Shown here piece by piece: positions 21,971 through 31,200 of a stretch of 39,234 nucleotides of DNA. Positions within the stretch are counted from its first letter, which is position 1. Every line of letters starts with the position of its first letter. The notes under the pieces were generated by a model that saw nothing but the letters and a program-made list of their open reading frames with translations, did no database searches and had not been told where the DNA came from. The position numbers were made by a program, and so were the translations under genes. Origin of the DNA: a virus. The stretch is from the IMG/VR virus record IMGVR_UViG_3300044987_002875, positions 1 to 39,234 of that record, one strand, 5' to 3'.

Positions 21971-23415
21971 CCTTACAAGAAGCCAAAGCTGAGAAAGCCC
22001 GCCGGATTGCCAGCCGGGACCTTTTGGCTTTCATGCGTTGGAATTGGTGGCAACCCCACGAGTTCATAGCCGGGCGCCATACCGAGGCTATTTGCGGCCG
22101 CTTGACAAAGGCCTCCCAGGATTGGCGCGCGGGAAAATCGACTTATTTACTGATTGCCGTCCCTTTCCGCCATGGCAAAAGCGATATTGTGTCGCGCGCC
22201 TTCCCCGGTTTCTTTTTGGGGGCCAATGCAGACCGCCAGCCCGACGTTATCATGTCAGGCTATGGGTCCTCCCTGGTCAAAGGCTTTTCAAAGCGCGTCA
22301 AGCGGATAATGGAAGCCCCGCGATACCAGGCCCTTTTTCCAGGGGTCAAGCCGGTCCGCGGCTCAAACAAGGCGGAAGAGTGGCAAGTGGAAGGGTCCGC
22401 GGGTACGGTGACGGCTCAGGGCCTGGGCGGCGCCTTGACGGGCAAGGGCGGGCATTTACTGATTGTCGACGATTATTGCAAGAACCGGGCCGAGGCCGCC
22501 TCGCGGGCATACCGGGATAAAACGTGGGACTCTTTCCGCAATGACTTAATGACCCGGCAAAACAGCCCGGCCGCCATTGTCATAGTATGCGCCACCCCCT
22601 GGCATATTGACGACTTGCGGGGCCGGATACGAAAGGCCATGAAAGAGGACCCGGAATTCCCGGCTTTTGAGGAGCTGAATTTCCCGGCCCGGAAACCCGG
22701 CGAGTGGGAGTATCTATTCCCCGAGCGCTTTACGCCTGAATGGTACAAAGCCCAAAGGTCCTCGCTACAGAAACAAGCCGCCGCCCTGTTGGATTGTGAA
22801 CCGGTGACGGAAGGCGGAAACCGCTTTGACATATCCGCGGTCCGGGTGCATGCAACGCTCGAGGGATGGCCTCAGGGCCGGGAAACCCGCGGGTGGGACC
22901 TTGCAAGTTCGACGGCTGAGCGCTCAGGGGATGACCCGGACCGGACCTGGGGGGTCCGCGGGCTGGTCAAGCGTATTCAGATTGCCGCCGGGATTTACCA
23001 GAACGAGCTTTGGATACGGTCCGCCGCTTGCATACGGGCGGAGGCCCCCGCGCGCGACGCGCTAATCAGGGCCACAGCTCAGGCAGACGGGCCCGGCGTT
23101 GCTCAGCATGTCGAGGCCTTTGGCGGATACAAGGACGCGTATACAACCCTGCAGGCGGTCTTGCGGGGCGTTTCAATAGTCAAGGCCTCCCGCCTGCCGG
23201 GTGACAAAAGCGCAAAGCTGGCGCCGCTGGAGCCGTCTTTCCAGGCCGGGCTTGTCCATGTTTACGGTCCCGGCTTTGGCCCGTGGCTTGATACCTGGCT
23301 GGCCGAGTTTGCGGCTTTCCCCGAGGGCGGGCATGACGACGGGCCCGACGCCACCGGTGTTATGTTTCACTCTCAGGCGGGCAAAGCCTCAGGCGGCTCG
23401 GGGCTTCTCTGTTGA
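21967..23415 (+). CDS. terL: Terminase large subunit
   Basis: The protein has 482 residues. The ATPase half has a Walker A-like VPFRHGKS (GKS at 70-72), Walker B LLIVDDY (Asp168, Asp169) and the coupling motif VCATPWHIDDLRG. The C-terminal nuclease half shows GWDLASS (first acidic residue) and HDDGPDATGVM (late acidic cluster), in line with RNase H-fold terminase nucleases. It cuts concatemers and pumps DNA into the head through the portal. It starts in the stop of the preceding gene. Its stop codon overlaps the first bases of a copy of the late-region motif. Confidence 0.92.
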   Translation: MTLQEAKAEKARRIASRDLLAFMRWNWWQPHEFIAGRHTEAICGRLTKASQDWRAGKSTYLLIAVPFRHGKSDIVSRAFPGFFLGANADRQPDVIMSGYGSSLVKGFSKRVKRIMEAPRYQALFPGVKPVRGSNKAEEWQVEGSAGTVTAQGLGGALTGKGGHLLIVDDYCKNRAEAASRAYRDKTWDSFRNDLMTRQNSPAAIVIVCATPWHIDDLRGRIRKAMKEDPEFPAFEELNFPARKPGEWEYLFPERFTPEWYKAQRSSLQKQAAALLDCEPVTEGGNRFDISAVRVHATLEGWPQGRETRGWDLASSTAERSGDDPDRTWGVRGLVKRIQIAAGIYQNELWIRSAACIRAEAPARDALIRATAQADGPGVAQHVEAFGGYKDAYTTLQAVLRGVSIVKASRLPGDKSAKLAPLEPSFQAGLVHVYGPGFGPWLDTWLAEFAAFPEGGHDDGPDATGVMFHSQAGKASGGSGLLC

Positions 23416-23433
23416 CAAAAGGGCCTATATCAT
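23412..23433 (+). promoter_or_regulatory. Late-region motif, copy 1 (at portal start)
   Basis: TTGACAAAAGGGCCTATA followed by TCAT. The portal ATG begins at motif position 21. See the findings for the alignment of all copies. Confidence 0.6.
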
Positions 23434-25081
23434 GGCAAACGATACAATCTTTAAGCGCAAGCACAAAGCGGTGGCGGAAAGAGCCCACCAGCTTGAATTA
23501 AACACCCTCGCGGCCAAAGGCGGCCGCCGCTATGTGGACCGCCGGCTATGGCGCGCGCCGAATGAAAGCGACCTTTCATGGTTTGGCACCTATGGCCCCG
23601 GCGTAAAGGCAAGCGCAACCACCGCGGCGGACGCCGGCACCGTGGGCCGCAAAGAGCGCGCCGCCCTTGTCAATGACGCCGGCCGCGTTGTCTCAAAGAT
23701 AACCCAGTATCTTTTCAAGGTTGACGCCCAGCGCCCCGGGGTTGACGAAGAGTGGGCCGGCAACGTGACAGGCCGCGGGTCCAGCCTTCTTTCTTTTTGG
23801 GTTGACGCCTCGGAAACGTTGACGGCCAGCCAGTGGCTTTGGCTGAGCGTTGACCGGCTCGCCGCCCTGAAAGACGAAAACGGCAACCCCCGCCTGCGCA
23901 CCCTTGCGGAAAAGGCCCGGGACCGGGATGTTGTAAAGTGGACAGTTTGGCCGGCAAACTCGGTGCCAGATTGGAATTTTTCGGAAACCGGAGCCCTGCT
24001 TTGGCTAATCACCCAGGACACCCGGTACGATAACGCCGACCCGCTTGCTGAGGCCAAAGAATTCATAGTGCGCACGCTATGGCGCAAGACCGCGGCCGGC
24101 GTAACCTTTCAGGAATTCCGCCTTATGGACGGCGTGGTTACGGCGCTCGCGGATGAAACGCCGGTGCCGGGCCTGTCTGAAATCCCCTTCGTTCTTGTCG
24201 GGACCCCAAAGGCTGAGCCCTGGTGGTTTGATGACGTCGAGGCCTTGCAAGCTCAGCTTTTAAACCTTGACTCCCTGCACGCCGAAAATCTTGTCCGGTG
24301 TGTTTTTCCCCAGTTGGTTATCCCTGAAACTTGCGTTTCAAGTATGGAATTGAAGCTCGTCGAGCGCATGGGGCCCAATAACGGCGAGGCCGTCATGCAG
24401 GTCATACGCGAGCTGGTCCGCGGCCTTGATACCCCTATCATGGAAACCTCAGAGGATAAGGGCATAACCCGCTTTATACAGCCGAGCGCCTCAGACCTCA
24501 AAGCCATACCTGAGGAAATCAGCCGCAAGCGCTCCCTGCTGTTTGATATGGTGGGCCTTTCCCTTTTCAACCGGGAAAGCCGGCAGATAGCAAGCGCCGA
24601 AAGTAAACAGTTTGACCAGTTGGACACCGAGTCAACGCTGAAACACCGGGCCCGGATATTAGAGGCCGCGGAATTGCGCCTGGTTGAATTGTCAAAGCTG
24701 GTGGACCCGCTCTTCAAGGCTTACAACCCCGCCTGGCCGTCCTCTTTTGACGTGGTTGACACCGCCGGGGATACTCAGGCCTTGACGTTGCTCGGGAACC
24801 TGCCGGATATGCCGCCCGCAATGCGCCGCATGGTCTTAATTGCGGCCCTGAGGATACTGGGCGAAGTTTCCGGGCAAGACAAAGACCTAATCGAAGCCGC
24901 CAGGGGTGAAATTGATTTAATGGACTTTACTGAGCAAGGCGTCGCCGCGGATAATACCGGGAAAATCCCGCTCGCTATCCAACAGCTCGCCCTGGCAAAG
25001 CAAAGGGCCATTGAGGACGGCGACCTTCAAACCGCCGAAACCATAAAGCAAAAAATAGACAGCCTCCTGCAGTCTGTCTAA
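23432..25081 (+). CDS. Portal protein
   Basis: The protein has 549 residues starting MANDTIFKRKHKAVAERAH. An upstream in-frame GTG at 23201 lies inside the terminase gene and is not used. The size, the place right after the large terminase, and features such as SEIPFVLVGTPKAEPWW, LLNLDSLHAENL and RKRSLLFDMVGLSLFNRESRQIASAESKQFD (helical stem and loop region) fit DUF4055-type portals. It forms the dodecameric DNA channel at the head vertex. The AAAAGGG inside the upstream motif would have to serve as SD. Confidence 0.85.
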   Translation: MANDTIFKRKHKAVAERAHQLELNTLAAKGGRRYVDRRLWRAPNESDLSWFGTYGPGVKASATTAADAGTVGRKERAALVNDAGRVVSKITQYLFKVDAQRPGVDEEWAGNVTGRGSSLLSFWVDASETLTASQWLWLSVDRLAALKDENGNPRLRTLAEKARDRDVVKWTVWPANSVPDWNFSETGALLWLITQDTRYDNADPLAEAKEFIVRTLWRKTAAGVTFQEFRLMDGVVTALADETPVPGLSEIPFVLVGTPKAEPWWFDDVEALQAQLLNLDSLHAENLVRCVFPQLVIPETCVSSMELKLVERMGPNNGEAVMQVIRELVRGLDTPIMETSEDKGITRFIQPSASDLKAIPEEISRKRSLLFDMVGLSLFNRESRQIASAESKQFDQLDTESTLKHRARILEAAELRLVELSKLVDPLFKAYNPAWPSSFDVVDTAGDTQALTLLGNLPDMPPAMRRMVLIAALRILGEVSGQDKDLIEAARGEIDLMDFTEQGVAADNTGKIPLAIQQLALAKQRAIEDGDLQTAETIKQKIDSLLQSV

Positions 25082-25082
25082 C

Positions 25083-25104
25083 TTGACAAAGCGGCCTATA
25101 TTAT
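25083..25104 (+). promoter_or_regulatory. Late-region motif, copy 2
   Basis: TTGACAAAGCGGCCTATA followed by TTAT. It lies two bases after the portal stop and 81 bases before the scaffold start, so here it is not tied to a start codon. Confidence 0.65.
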
Positions 25105-25184
25105 CTTCGCCGTCTTTGCGGGCGTTTAAACGCAATGAAACAACCGCCGGGGCGGTCAATCCCTGAGTTCAAAGAGGCTAAACT

Positions 25185-25874
25185 ATGACGTTGAAAGAGT
25201 TACTGGCAAAGGTTGCAAGGGGTGAAACGTTGACGGACGCGGAAAAGGCGTTCGTCGCCGGCGTTGACCCGGACAAAGAGCGCGACGAAGTTGCCGCCGC
25301 CGCCCGCCGCAAGGCTGAGGGCGAGCGCGACACGTTGAAGGCTCAGCTTGATAAATTAACGGCCGACGCCGCTGAGCTGAAACGCCAGGCGGATGAAAAG
25401 GCGGCCGCCGGTATGACGGAAAGCCAAAAGCAAACGGCGGCCCTCGCGGCCCTTTCTGCTCAGGTTGCCGCCCTTACCAAAGGCAAAGAAGAGGCGGAGG
25501 CCCGGGCAAACCAGGCAAGCCGCTCGCAGGCAATCCGGGAAAAGGCAAAGGCGGCGGGCATTATCCTCGCCCCCAAAACGGTAAATGAAGGGCTATTCAA
25601 TCAGCTTTTAGAAACCCACCTTGCGGGTATTGACGTGGCCGACGAGGCAACGTTGAAAACAGCCCTCGAGCGGTTTAAGGCTGAGAACGCAGGCGTAATT
25701 CTGGCCCCGGGTTCCGGCGCCGGATTTAAAGCTGGCGAGCCCGGCGTTATCCCCTCAGGAAAAAACCCTTTCCACAAGGACTCGTTTAATCTCACTGAGC
25801 AGGTTGACTTGTTAAACAAGGACCCGGCGGCGGCTAAGGCTTTGGCTGAGCAGGCTGGCGTTAAAATTGACTAA
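25185..25874 (+). CDS. Scaffolding protein
   Basis: The protein has 229 residues. It is highly charged and helical with a long coiled coil (about residues 28-110: AAARRKAEGERDTLKAQLDK and on) and a small C-terminal region (DSFNLTEQVDLLNKDPAAAKALAEQAG) that would contact the coat. The composition and the place between portal and coat are typical of phage scaffolds, which guide capsid assembly and leave before DNA entry. SD AAAGAGG. Confidence 0.8.
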   Translation: MTLKELLAKVARGETLTDAEKAFVAGVDPDKERDEVAAAARRKAEGERDTLKAQLDKLTADAAELKRQADEKAAAGMTESQKQTAALAALSAQVAALTKGKEEAEARANQASRSQAIREKAKAAGIILAPKTVNEGLFNQLLETHLAGIDVADEATLKTALERFKAENAGVILAPGSGAGFKAGEPGVIPSGKNPFHKDSFNLTEQVDLLNKDPAAAKALAEQAGVKID

Positions 25875-25903
25875 AAAGCCAACAGAGAAAAGAGGGACAC
25901 AAA

Positions 25904-26893
25904 ATGGCGGCTATTCGTTTATCAGATATTCAGATTAATAATGCTTTTTTGCAGTATGTCATTGCAAAAACGGCTACACTTTCCGCTTTGATGAAGAGCG
26001 GCATTGTCGGCGTCGACGCGGCGGTTGCGGCGGCGGTCAAGTCTGCGGGCTTCGGCGGTAAGATGGTCAACCTTCCTTTTTGGAATGATATTGCCGGCGA
26101 CGACGAGGTTTTGAGTGATAACCCCGAGGCGCCTTTGACGGCCGGCGGGATTAATTCAGGGCAGGACGTTGCGGTCATTTTGCGCCGCGGCCGCCTGTTC
26201 TCTTCGAGTGATTTGAACGCCGAAATTGCCGGCAATGACCCCATGATGGTCCTGGGCGACCTGATTGCTGAATACTGGGCCCGCCGCAAGCAGGCCGCCG
26301 TATTCGCAACCCTGCAGGGCATCTTTGCAAGCAACGCGGCCAACAACGACGGCGACCTGATTTTGGATATTTCAGGGGAAACCGGCGACGACGCTATCCT
26401 CGGCAAAGATACGCTCCTTTATGCCGCCCAGTTACTGGGTGACGCGAAGGGCGCATTGACCGCCGTGGCTATGCACAGCCAGGCTGAAACCCTGTTGAAT
26501 ACCCTCGGCGGGACCGGCTCGCTTTACAAGCCCGCGGAAACCGCCGCGCAGTTGCCTAGCTATAACGGGCGGCCAATCGTGGTCGACGATAGTTGCGGCT
26601 ATGACCCGGCAACCCAAAAGGCGACCATTTACCTTTTCGGCCAGGGGGCTGTTGCGGTCAACGACGCGCCTGTCAAGACGCCGTTTGAAATGCAAAGAAA
26701 GATTGAGACTTCCTCGGACCAGATGGCAACCCGCGCCGGGTTTATCGCCCACGTTCGCGGCTTTAAGTTTCTCAATGTTGGTGTTACAACCCCGACCCCG
26801 ACAAACGCAAACCTGGCCGCGGCCAACAACTGGGAGCGCGTTTATGAGAAAAAGCAGGTCCGCGTTGTCAAGCTGGTGGCAAAGCTCGGCTAA
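25904..26893 (+). CDS. Major capsid (coat) protein
   Basis: The protein has 329 residues. The start IRLSDIQINNAFLQYVIAKTATLSALMKSGIV, followed by VNLPFWNDIAGDDEVLSDN and INSGQDVAVILRRGRLFSSSDL, is the familiar pattern of the HK97-fold coat family often annotated as coat protein or gp13-like. The mid-part DGDLILDISGETGDDA and the C-terminal GVTTPTPTNANLAAANNWERVYEKKQVRVVKL complete the fold. It forms the icosahedral shell. SD AAAGAGGG. A GC hairpin after the gene may limit read-through. Confidence 0.88.
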   Translation: MAAIRLSDIQINNAFLQYVIAKTATLSALMKSGIVGVDAAVAAAVKSAGFGGKMVNLPFWNDIAGDDEVLSDNPEAPLTAGGINSGQDVAVILRRGRLFSSSDLNAEIAGNDPMMVLGDLIAEYWARRKQAAVFATLQGIFASNAANNDGDLILDISGETGDDAILGKDTLLYAAQLLGDAKGALTAVAMHSQAETLLNTLGGTGSLYKPAETAAQLPSYNGRPIVVDDSCGYDPATQKATIYLFGQGAVAVNDAPVKTPFEMQRKIETSSDQMATRAGFIAHVRGFKFLNVGVTTPTPTNANLAAANNWERVYEKKQVRVVKLVAKLG

Positions 26894-26898
26894 ACCCA

Positions 26899-26933
26899 CA
26901 CCGGCGGCCGCCTGAAATATGGCGGCCCCGGTG
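26899..26933 (+). terminator. GC hairpin after the coat gene
   Basis: CACCGG-C-GGCCGCC (26899-26912) pairs with GGCGGCCCCGGTG (26921-26933) with one bulge and an eight-base loop. Only GGCCTTTC follows, so it is a partial terminator or an mRNA-stabilising end at most. Confidence 0.55.
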
Positions 26934-26987
26934 GCCTTTCAAGGGATGAAACCTAAACACAAAAACCCTATTGAGGATTAAGAGAAA

Positions 26988-27425
26988 ATGAAAAAGAAAA
27001 ACTTTGTTTCTATGATTTTGATGGCGGCCCTTTGCGTCGCCGTTGCTTGCCCCGTATTCATGCCCACAAGCGCTCAGGCGCAGGCGGTCGTGTCTTTGGA
27101 TATTCCGTTCGCAAACCCCGAGGGCACGGCTTTTGTGACGACTAACGACCTGAGCAACGCGGCCGGCCAGGAGTTGTCTTTCATCAAGTGTTGGGGCGTA
27201 ACCCCGGCCGATACGGCGTTAAACGTATACCTGCGGCATAAAGACGCCGGCGGGACATGGCGAGAAACGGCGCTCCCCACGCTGACTTTGGCCGGTGGTG
27301 TAATTTCAACCAATCTCGTGAACCTTGCCGCGCCGCTTGTCGGGGCAAAGGGTGACAAATACCGGATTGTCTTTTCCACCGGAACGAACGGATTTATCCA
27401 GGTCCTCGGCAAGATTTACCGATGA
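26988..27425 (+). CDS. Exported protein next to the coat gene, unknown
   Basis: The protein has 145 residues with a strong Sec signal (MKKKNFVSMILMAALCVAV and on to SAQAQA, cleavage after about residue 33). The mature 112 residues are beta-rich (VVSLDIPFANPEGTAFVTT, LNVYLRHKDAGGTWRET, KYRIVFSTGTNGFIQVLGKIYR), of jelly-roll or Ig-like appearance. The position after the coat gene is where head decoration proteins are coded, and the mature part would fit one, but a Sec signal on a virion protein is unusual. It may instead act at the host surface. SD TTGAGG. Confidence 0.7.
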   Translation: MKKKNFVSMILMAALCVAVACPVFMPTSAQAQAVVSLDIPFANPEGTAFVTTNDLSNAAGQELSFIKCWGVTPADTALNVYLRHKDAGGTWRETALPTLTLAGGVISTNLVNLAAPLVGAKGDKYRIVFSTGTNGFIQVLGKIYR

Positions 27426-27481
27426 CCGCGGCCGGTCCGTTTTCATGTTGACGTTTTAACCTAAAAAGAAAGGGTTACACA

Positions 27482-27790
27482 ATGCCAGAAGCAACCAAAA
27501 AAGCGCCCCCGGTCAATGACGCCCTGCGCCTATACCGCGCGTCGCGCACGCGCCTGAATGAACGCCGGCAGGCTGAGCTTACAGCCGCCGTCGCGTCCCT
27601 GTCAGGGGCCCAGGCAAAGGAGCCGGCAAAGCGCGGCCGCCCGCCTAATCAGCCGCCTCCGGTGACGCCGCCGCCTCCGGTGACGCCGCCGCCTCCGGGC
27701 AACCCGCCTCCGGCCGGAAACGACGCCCCGCCTCCGCCGCCCCAGGGCAATGACGCCCCGCCTCCGGACGGTGAAACTATCACGGAGTAA
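27482..27790 (+). CDS. Proline-rich low-complexity protein
   Basis: The protein has 102 residues. The first 45 residues are helical and charged. Residue 52 onward is KRGRPPN (AT-hook-like), then a Pro-rich repeat region with PPPVT/PPPPVT/PPPPGN/PPPAGN units. At the DNA level this is a short tandem array of 15-18 bases (27646-27700) with CCGCCTCCGG units, likely to vary in copy number. It may bind DNA or be an extended virion part. It is bounded by a hairpin after the coat gene and a terminator right after its own stop. SD GAAAGGG. Confidence 0.6.
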   Translation: MPEATKKAPPVNDALRLYRASRTRLNERRQAELTAAVASLSGAQAKEPAKRGRPPNQPPPVTPPPPVTPPPPGNPPPAGNDAPPPPPQGNDAPPPDGETITE

Positions 27791-27812
27791 GACGAAAGCG
27801 AAAAATCAAACG

Positions 27813-27849
27813 CCCCCGGTTCCGGTCAATCCGCGGCCGGGGGTTTTTT
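27813..27849 (+). terminator. Intrinsic terminator after the Pro-rich gene
   Basis: CCCCCGG (27813-27819) pairs with CCGGGGG (27837-27843), followed by T6 (27844-27849). It lies inside the structural region, so the coat-to-Pro-rich part may be transcribed more than the genes after it. Confidence 0.8.
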
Positions 27850-27866
27850 ATTGAGGAAAAAATAAA

Positions 27867-28262
27867 ATGGCAATCACTTTTGAAAACGCCCAGGCTTATT
27901 TTGCCCCCGACAACCACCACCGCGCGGCCGTTTGGGCCGGCTTCCAGGAGACACATTGCCGCGGGGCCATAGCCTCAGCCCGCCGCGGGCTCGCGCGCCT
28001 GTTAGGCCGGGGCATGAAAGAAAACGAAGCCGCCTATAAAGAGGGGGACCGGATACGCGACGAGTTCGCGGTTTACGAGCAGGCCCTCTATTTGCTTGAA
28101 ACAGGGGTGGTGGCCAACGGCTCAGCCTCGGACCCGGTGCCAATCATTGCCGGGAATGAAGAGGCGCAAAAGGCCGCGGGTACTAAGGGCCGGCCGAGCG
28201 TGGTGGGGCCTGAGGCCTTGCGGTGGCTCGGGTGGGGCGGGGTTGAAATCATAAGGGGCTAA
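27867..28262 (+). CDS. Head-tail connector / DnaT-like protein (putative)
   Basis: The protein has 131 residues starting MAITFENAQAYFAPDNHH. The pattern AYFAPDNHHRAAVWAG, then THCRGAIASARRGLARLLGRG and a helical region, resembles the small head-completion proteins coded after the coat gene in siphoviruses (often called DnaT-like or adaptor). It would sit below the portal. The call rests on place and weak pattern. SD TTGAGGAAA. Confidence 0.55.
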   Translation: MAITFENAQAYFAPDNHHRAAVWAGFQETHCRGAIASARRGLARLLGRGMKENEAAYKEGDRIRDEFAVYEQALYLLETGVVANGSASDPVPIIAGNEEAQKAAGTKGRPSVVGPEALRWLGWGGVEIIRG

Positions 28263-28265
28263 ATT

Positions 28266-31200
28266 ATGGCAAGGAAACCAAGCCAACTGCCGCTCCCTTT
28301 GCGCAAGTTGCAATCGTTTAAGACGGAAACCACCGACGAGCTTATTGCGGCCCTGAAGAAAGCGCGCCGGGATATTGCCGCAAAGATTGCCCTCGCCGCA
28401 AGCAACGCAAAGGCCGCCGGCTCGTCAAAGACCCGCGACGAGCTTTACGCTGAAATAGGCGCCCGGTATGCAACCCTTCAAGAAGGCATCGACGCCCAGC
28501 TTGCGGCCTTGACCTCAGCCGCGGCGAAGGCCGGGCATGAAACGGCGCTCGGGGAAATCTCAGCCGCCGGCGCCGAGGCCTTTACAAAATACGACCCGGA
28601 AAGAAACAAGCGATATTTTGACCTAATAAGACCGGCCAACGGCAAAAGCCTCGCGGCCGTATTCACTGAAAGCATGACCGGGTCCGCTATCCGGGCCCTC
28701 CGGACCGCAACTGTTGACGCCCTCAGGCTTGCCCAGGTCGAGGGGTTGACGGCAAACCAGACGCAAAAGGCCCTGCAGGAGCGTTGGGATAAATTAGCCG
28801 GCGACGAAGGCGCTTTCCGCTTTCAGGATAAGAGCGGCCGGGCCTGGGATAATGCGCGCTATTTGCAAATGTTAGTCCAGACAACCGCCCAGCGCGTTTC
28901 CGTTGAAAGCCATATTGACACCATGGCGGCCAACGGCTCAAAGTTTGGCCGGATTAGCAACGACGGCGACTCTGATTGCCCTATTTGCGCGGCATGGGAG
29001 GGCCGTATAATCTTGACCGTCGGGGTCAATAAAAACTGGCCGACCTATGAAGACGCAAAGGTCGCCGGCGTATTCCATCCCAACTGCAACCACCGGCTTG
29101 AATACGTTGACCCGAAGGCCGACGCCGCTGAGCTTGACAGGCAACGCAAGGCCGGGGTCCCGGAGGGCGGTTTCACGCCTGAGGCCATGCAAGCGCAAAA
29201 GGATAATTTAGACCTCGAGCGGTTTAAGGCTGAGGGCATGACGCCCGCGGACGCCGCGCGCGCGGTTACGGCGGACCGCTTGGAAAAGGCAATCCGCCTG
29301 GGCACCCTTTCAGACTCAGCCGCGGCCGCGGTTAAAATGATGGCGCCTGCAGACCTTGACGCCATACGGGCCGCCGGTATTCCTTCCTTCTCACTTGTCA
29401 AAGACAAGAAAACGGCCGGCTATAACAAGGGCGTCGCCGGCGGCATAGTACACGTCGCCAGGACGGCAACGGCTCAGGACGTACTAAATGCCATGGGAAT
29501 AAAGCCGGCCGCGCCTGAGGGCCCTGCGGCACCGTTGCCGGCGAAGCAAGCGGCCGCCCCGGTCAAGGCCCCGGAAAAGAAAGCGGAGCCGCCGGCGCCG
29601 CCGCCTAAACCGATAAACCCCTTCCCGGAAAACGTCGACGGGCTTGAAATAGTCAAAAGCCTCGGCGGGTCAACCGGGGCAAAACTTGTCCGTGACAAAG
29701 ACGGCCGGCTTTTTGTTATGAAAAAGGGCGGGACCCCGGGGCATGTTGAAAGCGAGCTGGCCGCGGACAACGCATACCGGGCCGCCGGCGTTGCGGTCCC
29801 TGAGGGGCGGCTTTTCAAGACACCGGACGGGCCCGTCAAGCTGACAAAATACCTGCCGGACGCGGTTTCCCTTGCAGACTATTTAGCAAGCGCCACCCCT
29901 GAGCAAAAGAAAAACTGTACTGCTCAGCTCGAGGCCTCTTATCACATTGACGCCATACTGGGGAACATTGACGTTATAGGCCTGGGGGCTGATAATGTAA
30001 TGGTTGACAAGGCCGGCAAGGTTTGGCGCATTGACAACGGGAGCGCGCTCGGTTTCCGGGCCATGGGGCAACCGAAGGCATACGGTGACTGGGGCGAGGG
30101 CGCCTCTGAGCTTTTCAGCCTTTGCCGCTATCAGAGAAAATACTTTCCCAACATGAACGGCCGCCGGGCCTCTGTTGCGGTCATGGCGCAAGACTGGGAG
30201 CCGGTCATTGCGGCCCTGCCTGAGGCTGAGGGCGAGCTTGTCAGGATACGCGTGCGCGAGGCCGCGGCCCACCATGACAGGGCGGTCCGGTTTATCCGCG
30301 AGGGCTTTTCCGAAACATACGCAGACAGTATGGGGGAGTTCGGCGCAAAAATCGTTTCATGGGGCGGTCATTATTTTATCCCCGGCGCCGTCGGGCCAGC
30401 CGGCAATACCGGCGAGTTTGACTGGTGCGGCGGGCTCAGGACCGGCGGCCACCCCGACAAAGCCATGGTCCAGACCATTACAAAGGGCGCAACAATCGAC
30501 CCGGATATTAACGGGTGGGCCTCTGTTGTCAAGACCGCGGCAATGTCAATAAACCACCACGTCGATATTCAGGACGGCGCGCAAAGCGGCCCCAAACTGA
30601 AAGCCCTCGAGGACATTTTGCCGGATATATTAGCAAAGGCAAACAAGACCGCGAGCCCCGACGCGCTATACCTTGCGGAATACGCAAAAAAGGTTCAAGC
30701 GGCTTATATGACATACACGGCCGTCGAGTTCTTTGACCAGAAACAGATTGAAAAACAGCCGCCAGCCCAGGCAAAGGCCGCGGCAAAGATTGGCGCAACC
30801 GCCGCCGCCGCCGCTGAGGCCCGCCGCAAAGAGGCGCTTAAAAGGTTTACGTCATACAAGGACCTGGAGTATAAGATGGCGGAGGCGCTAAACCCGGCGG
30901 ACCCTGATTACCCGGCCGCGGTTCCTAGCTATGCCACCCAGTATATGTCAAGCCAGGGCGGTGACAGTTGGAACCCTCAGGCCTGCGCATGGAAGGGCCT
31001 GCTGAATTTAAACGTTTCAAGGCCTCAAAAATTAACGTGGTATAATGCCATAAGTTGCGCAGACCAGGCCGAGGCCCTGAAATTCGTAACCAATAGCAAG
31101 TGGGATTTACAAAAGGCAAAAACAGCCCAGGCAATTAACCACGCCTCGGTTCAGCTTATCCTTGAAAGGTCAACGTTTCACGGCAACCAGCCGGAGTCAA

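Noticed and set aside
23201-23431. Longer portal reading frame starting at a GTG at 23201
   Set aside because: The extra 77 residues lie inside the terminase gene in another frame, have no SD and do not look like a portal start. The Met at 23432 gives the usual portal length.
27646-27720. Possible CRISPR-like or regulatory tandem array
   Set aside because: The units are in-frame codons for Pro-rich repeats, with no regular spacer of 25-40 bases; it is coding low complexity.
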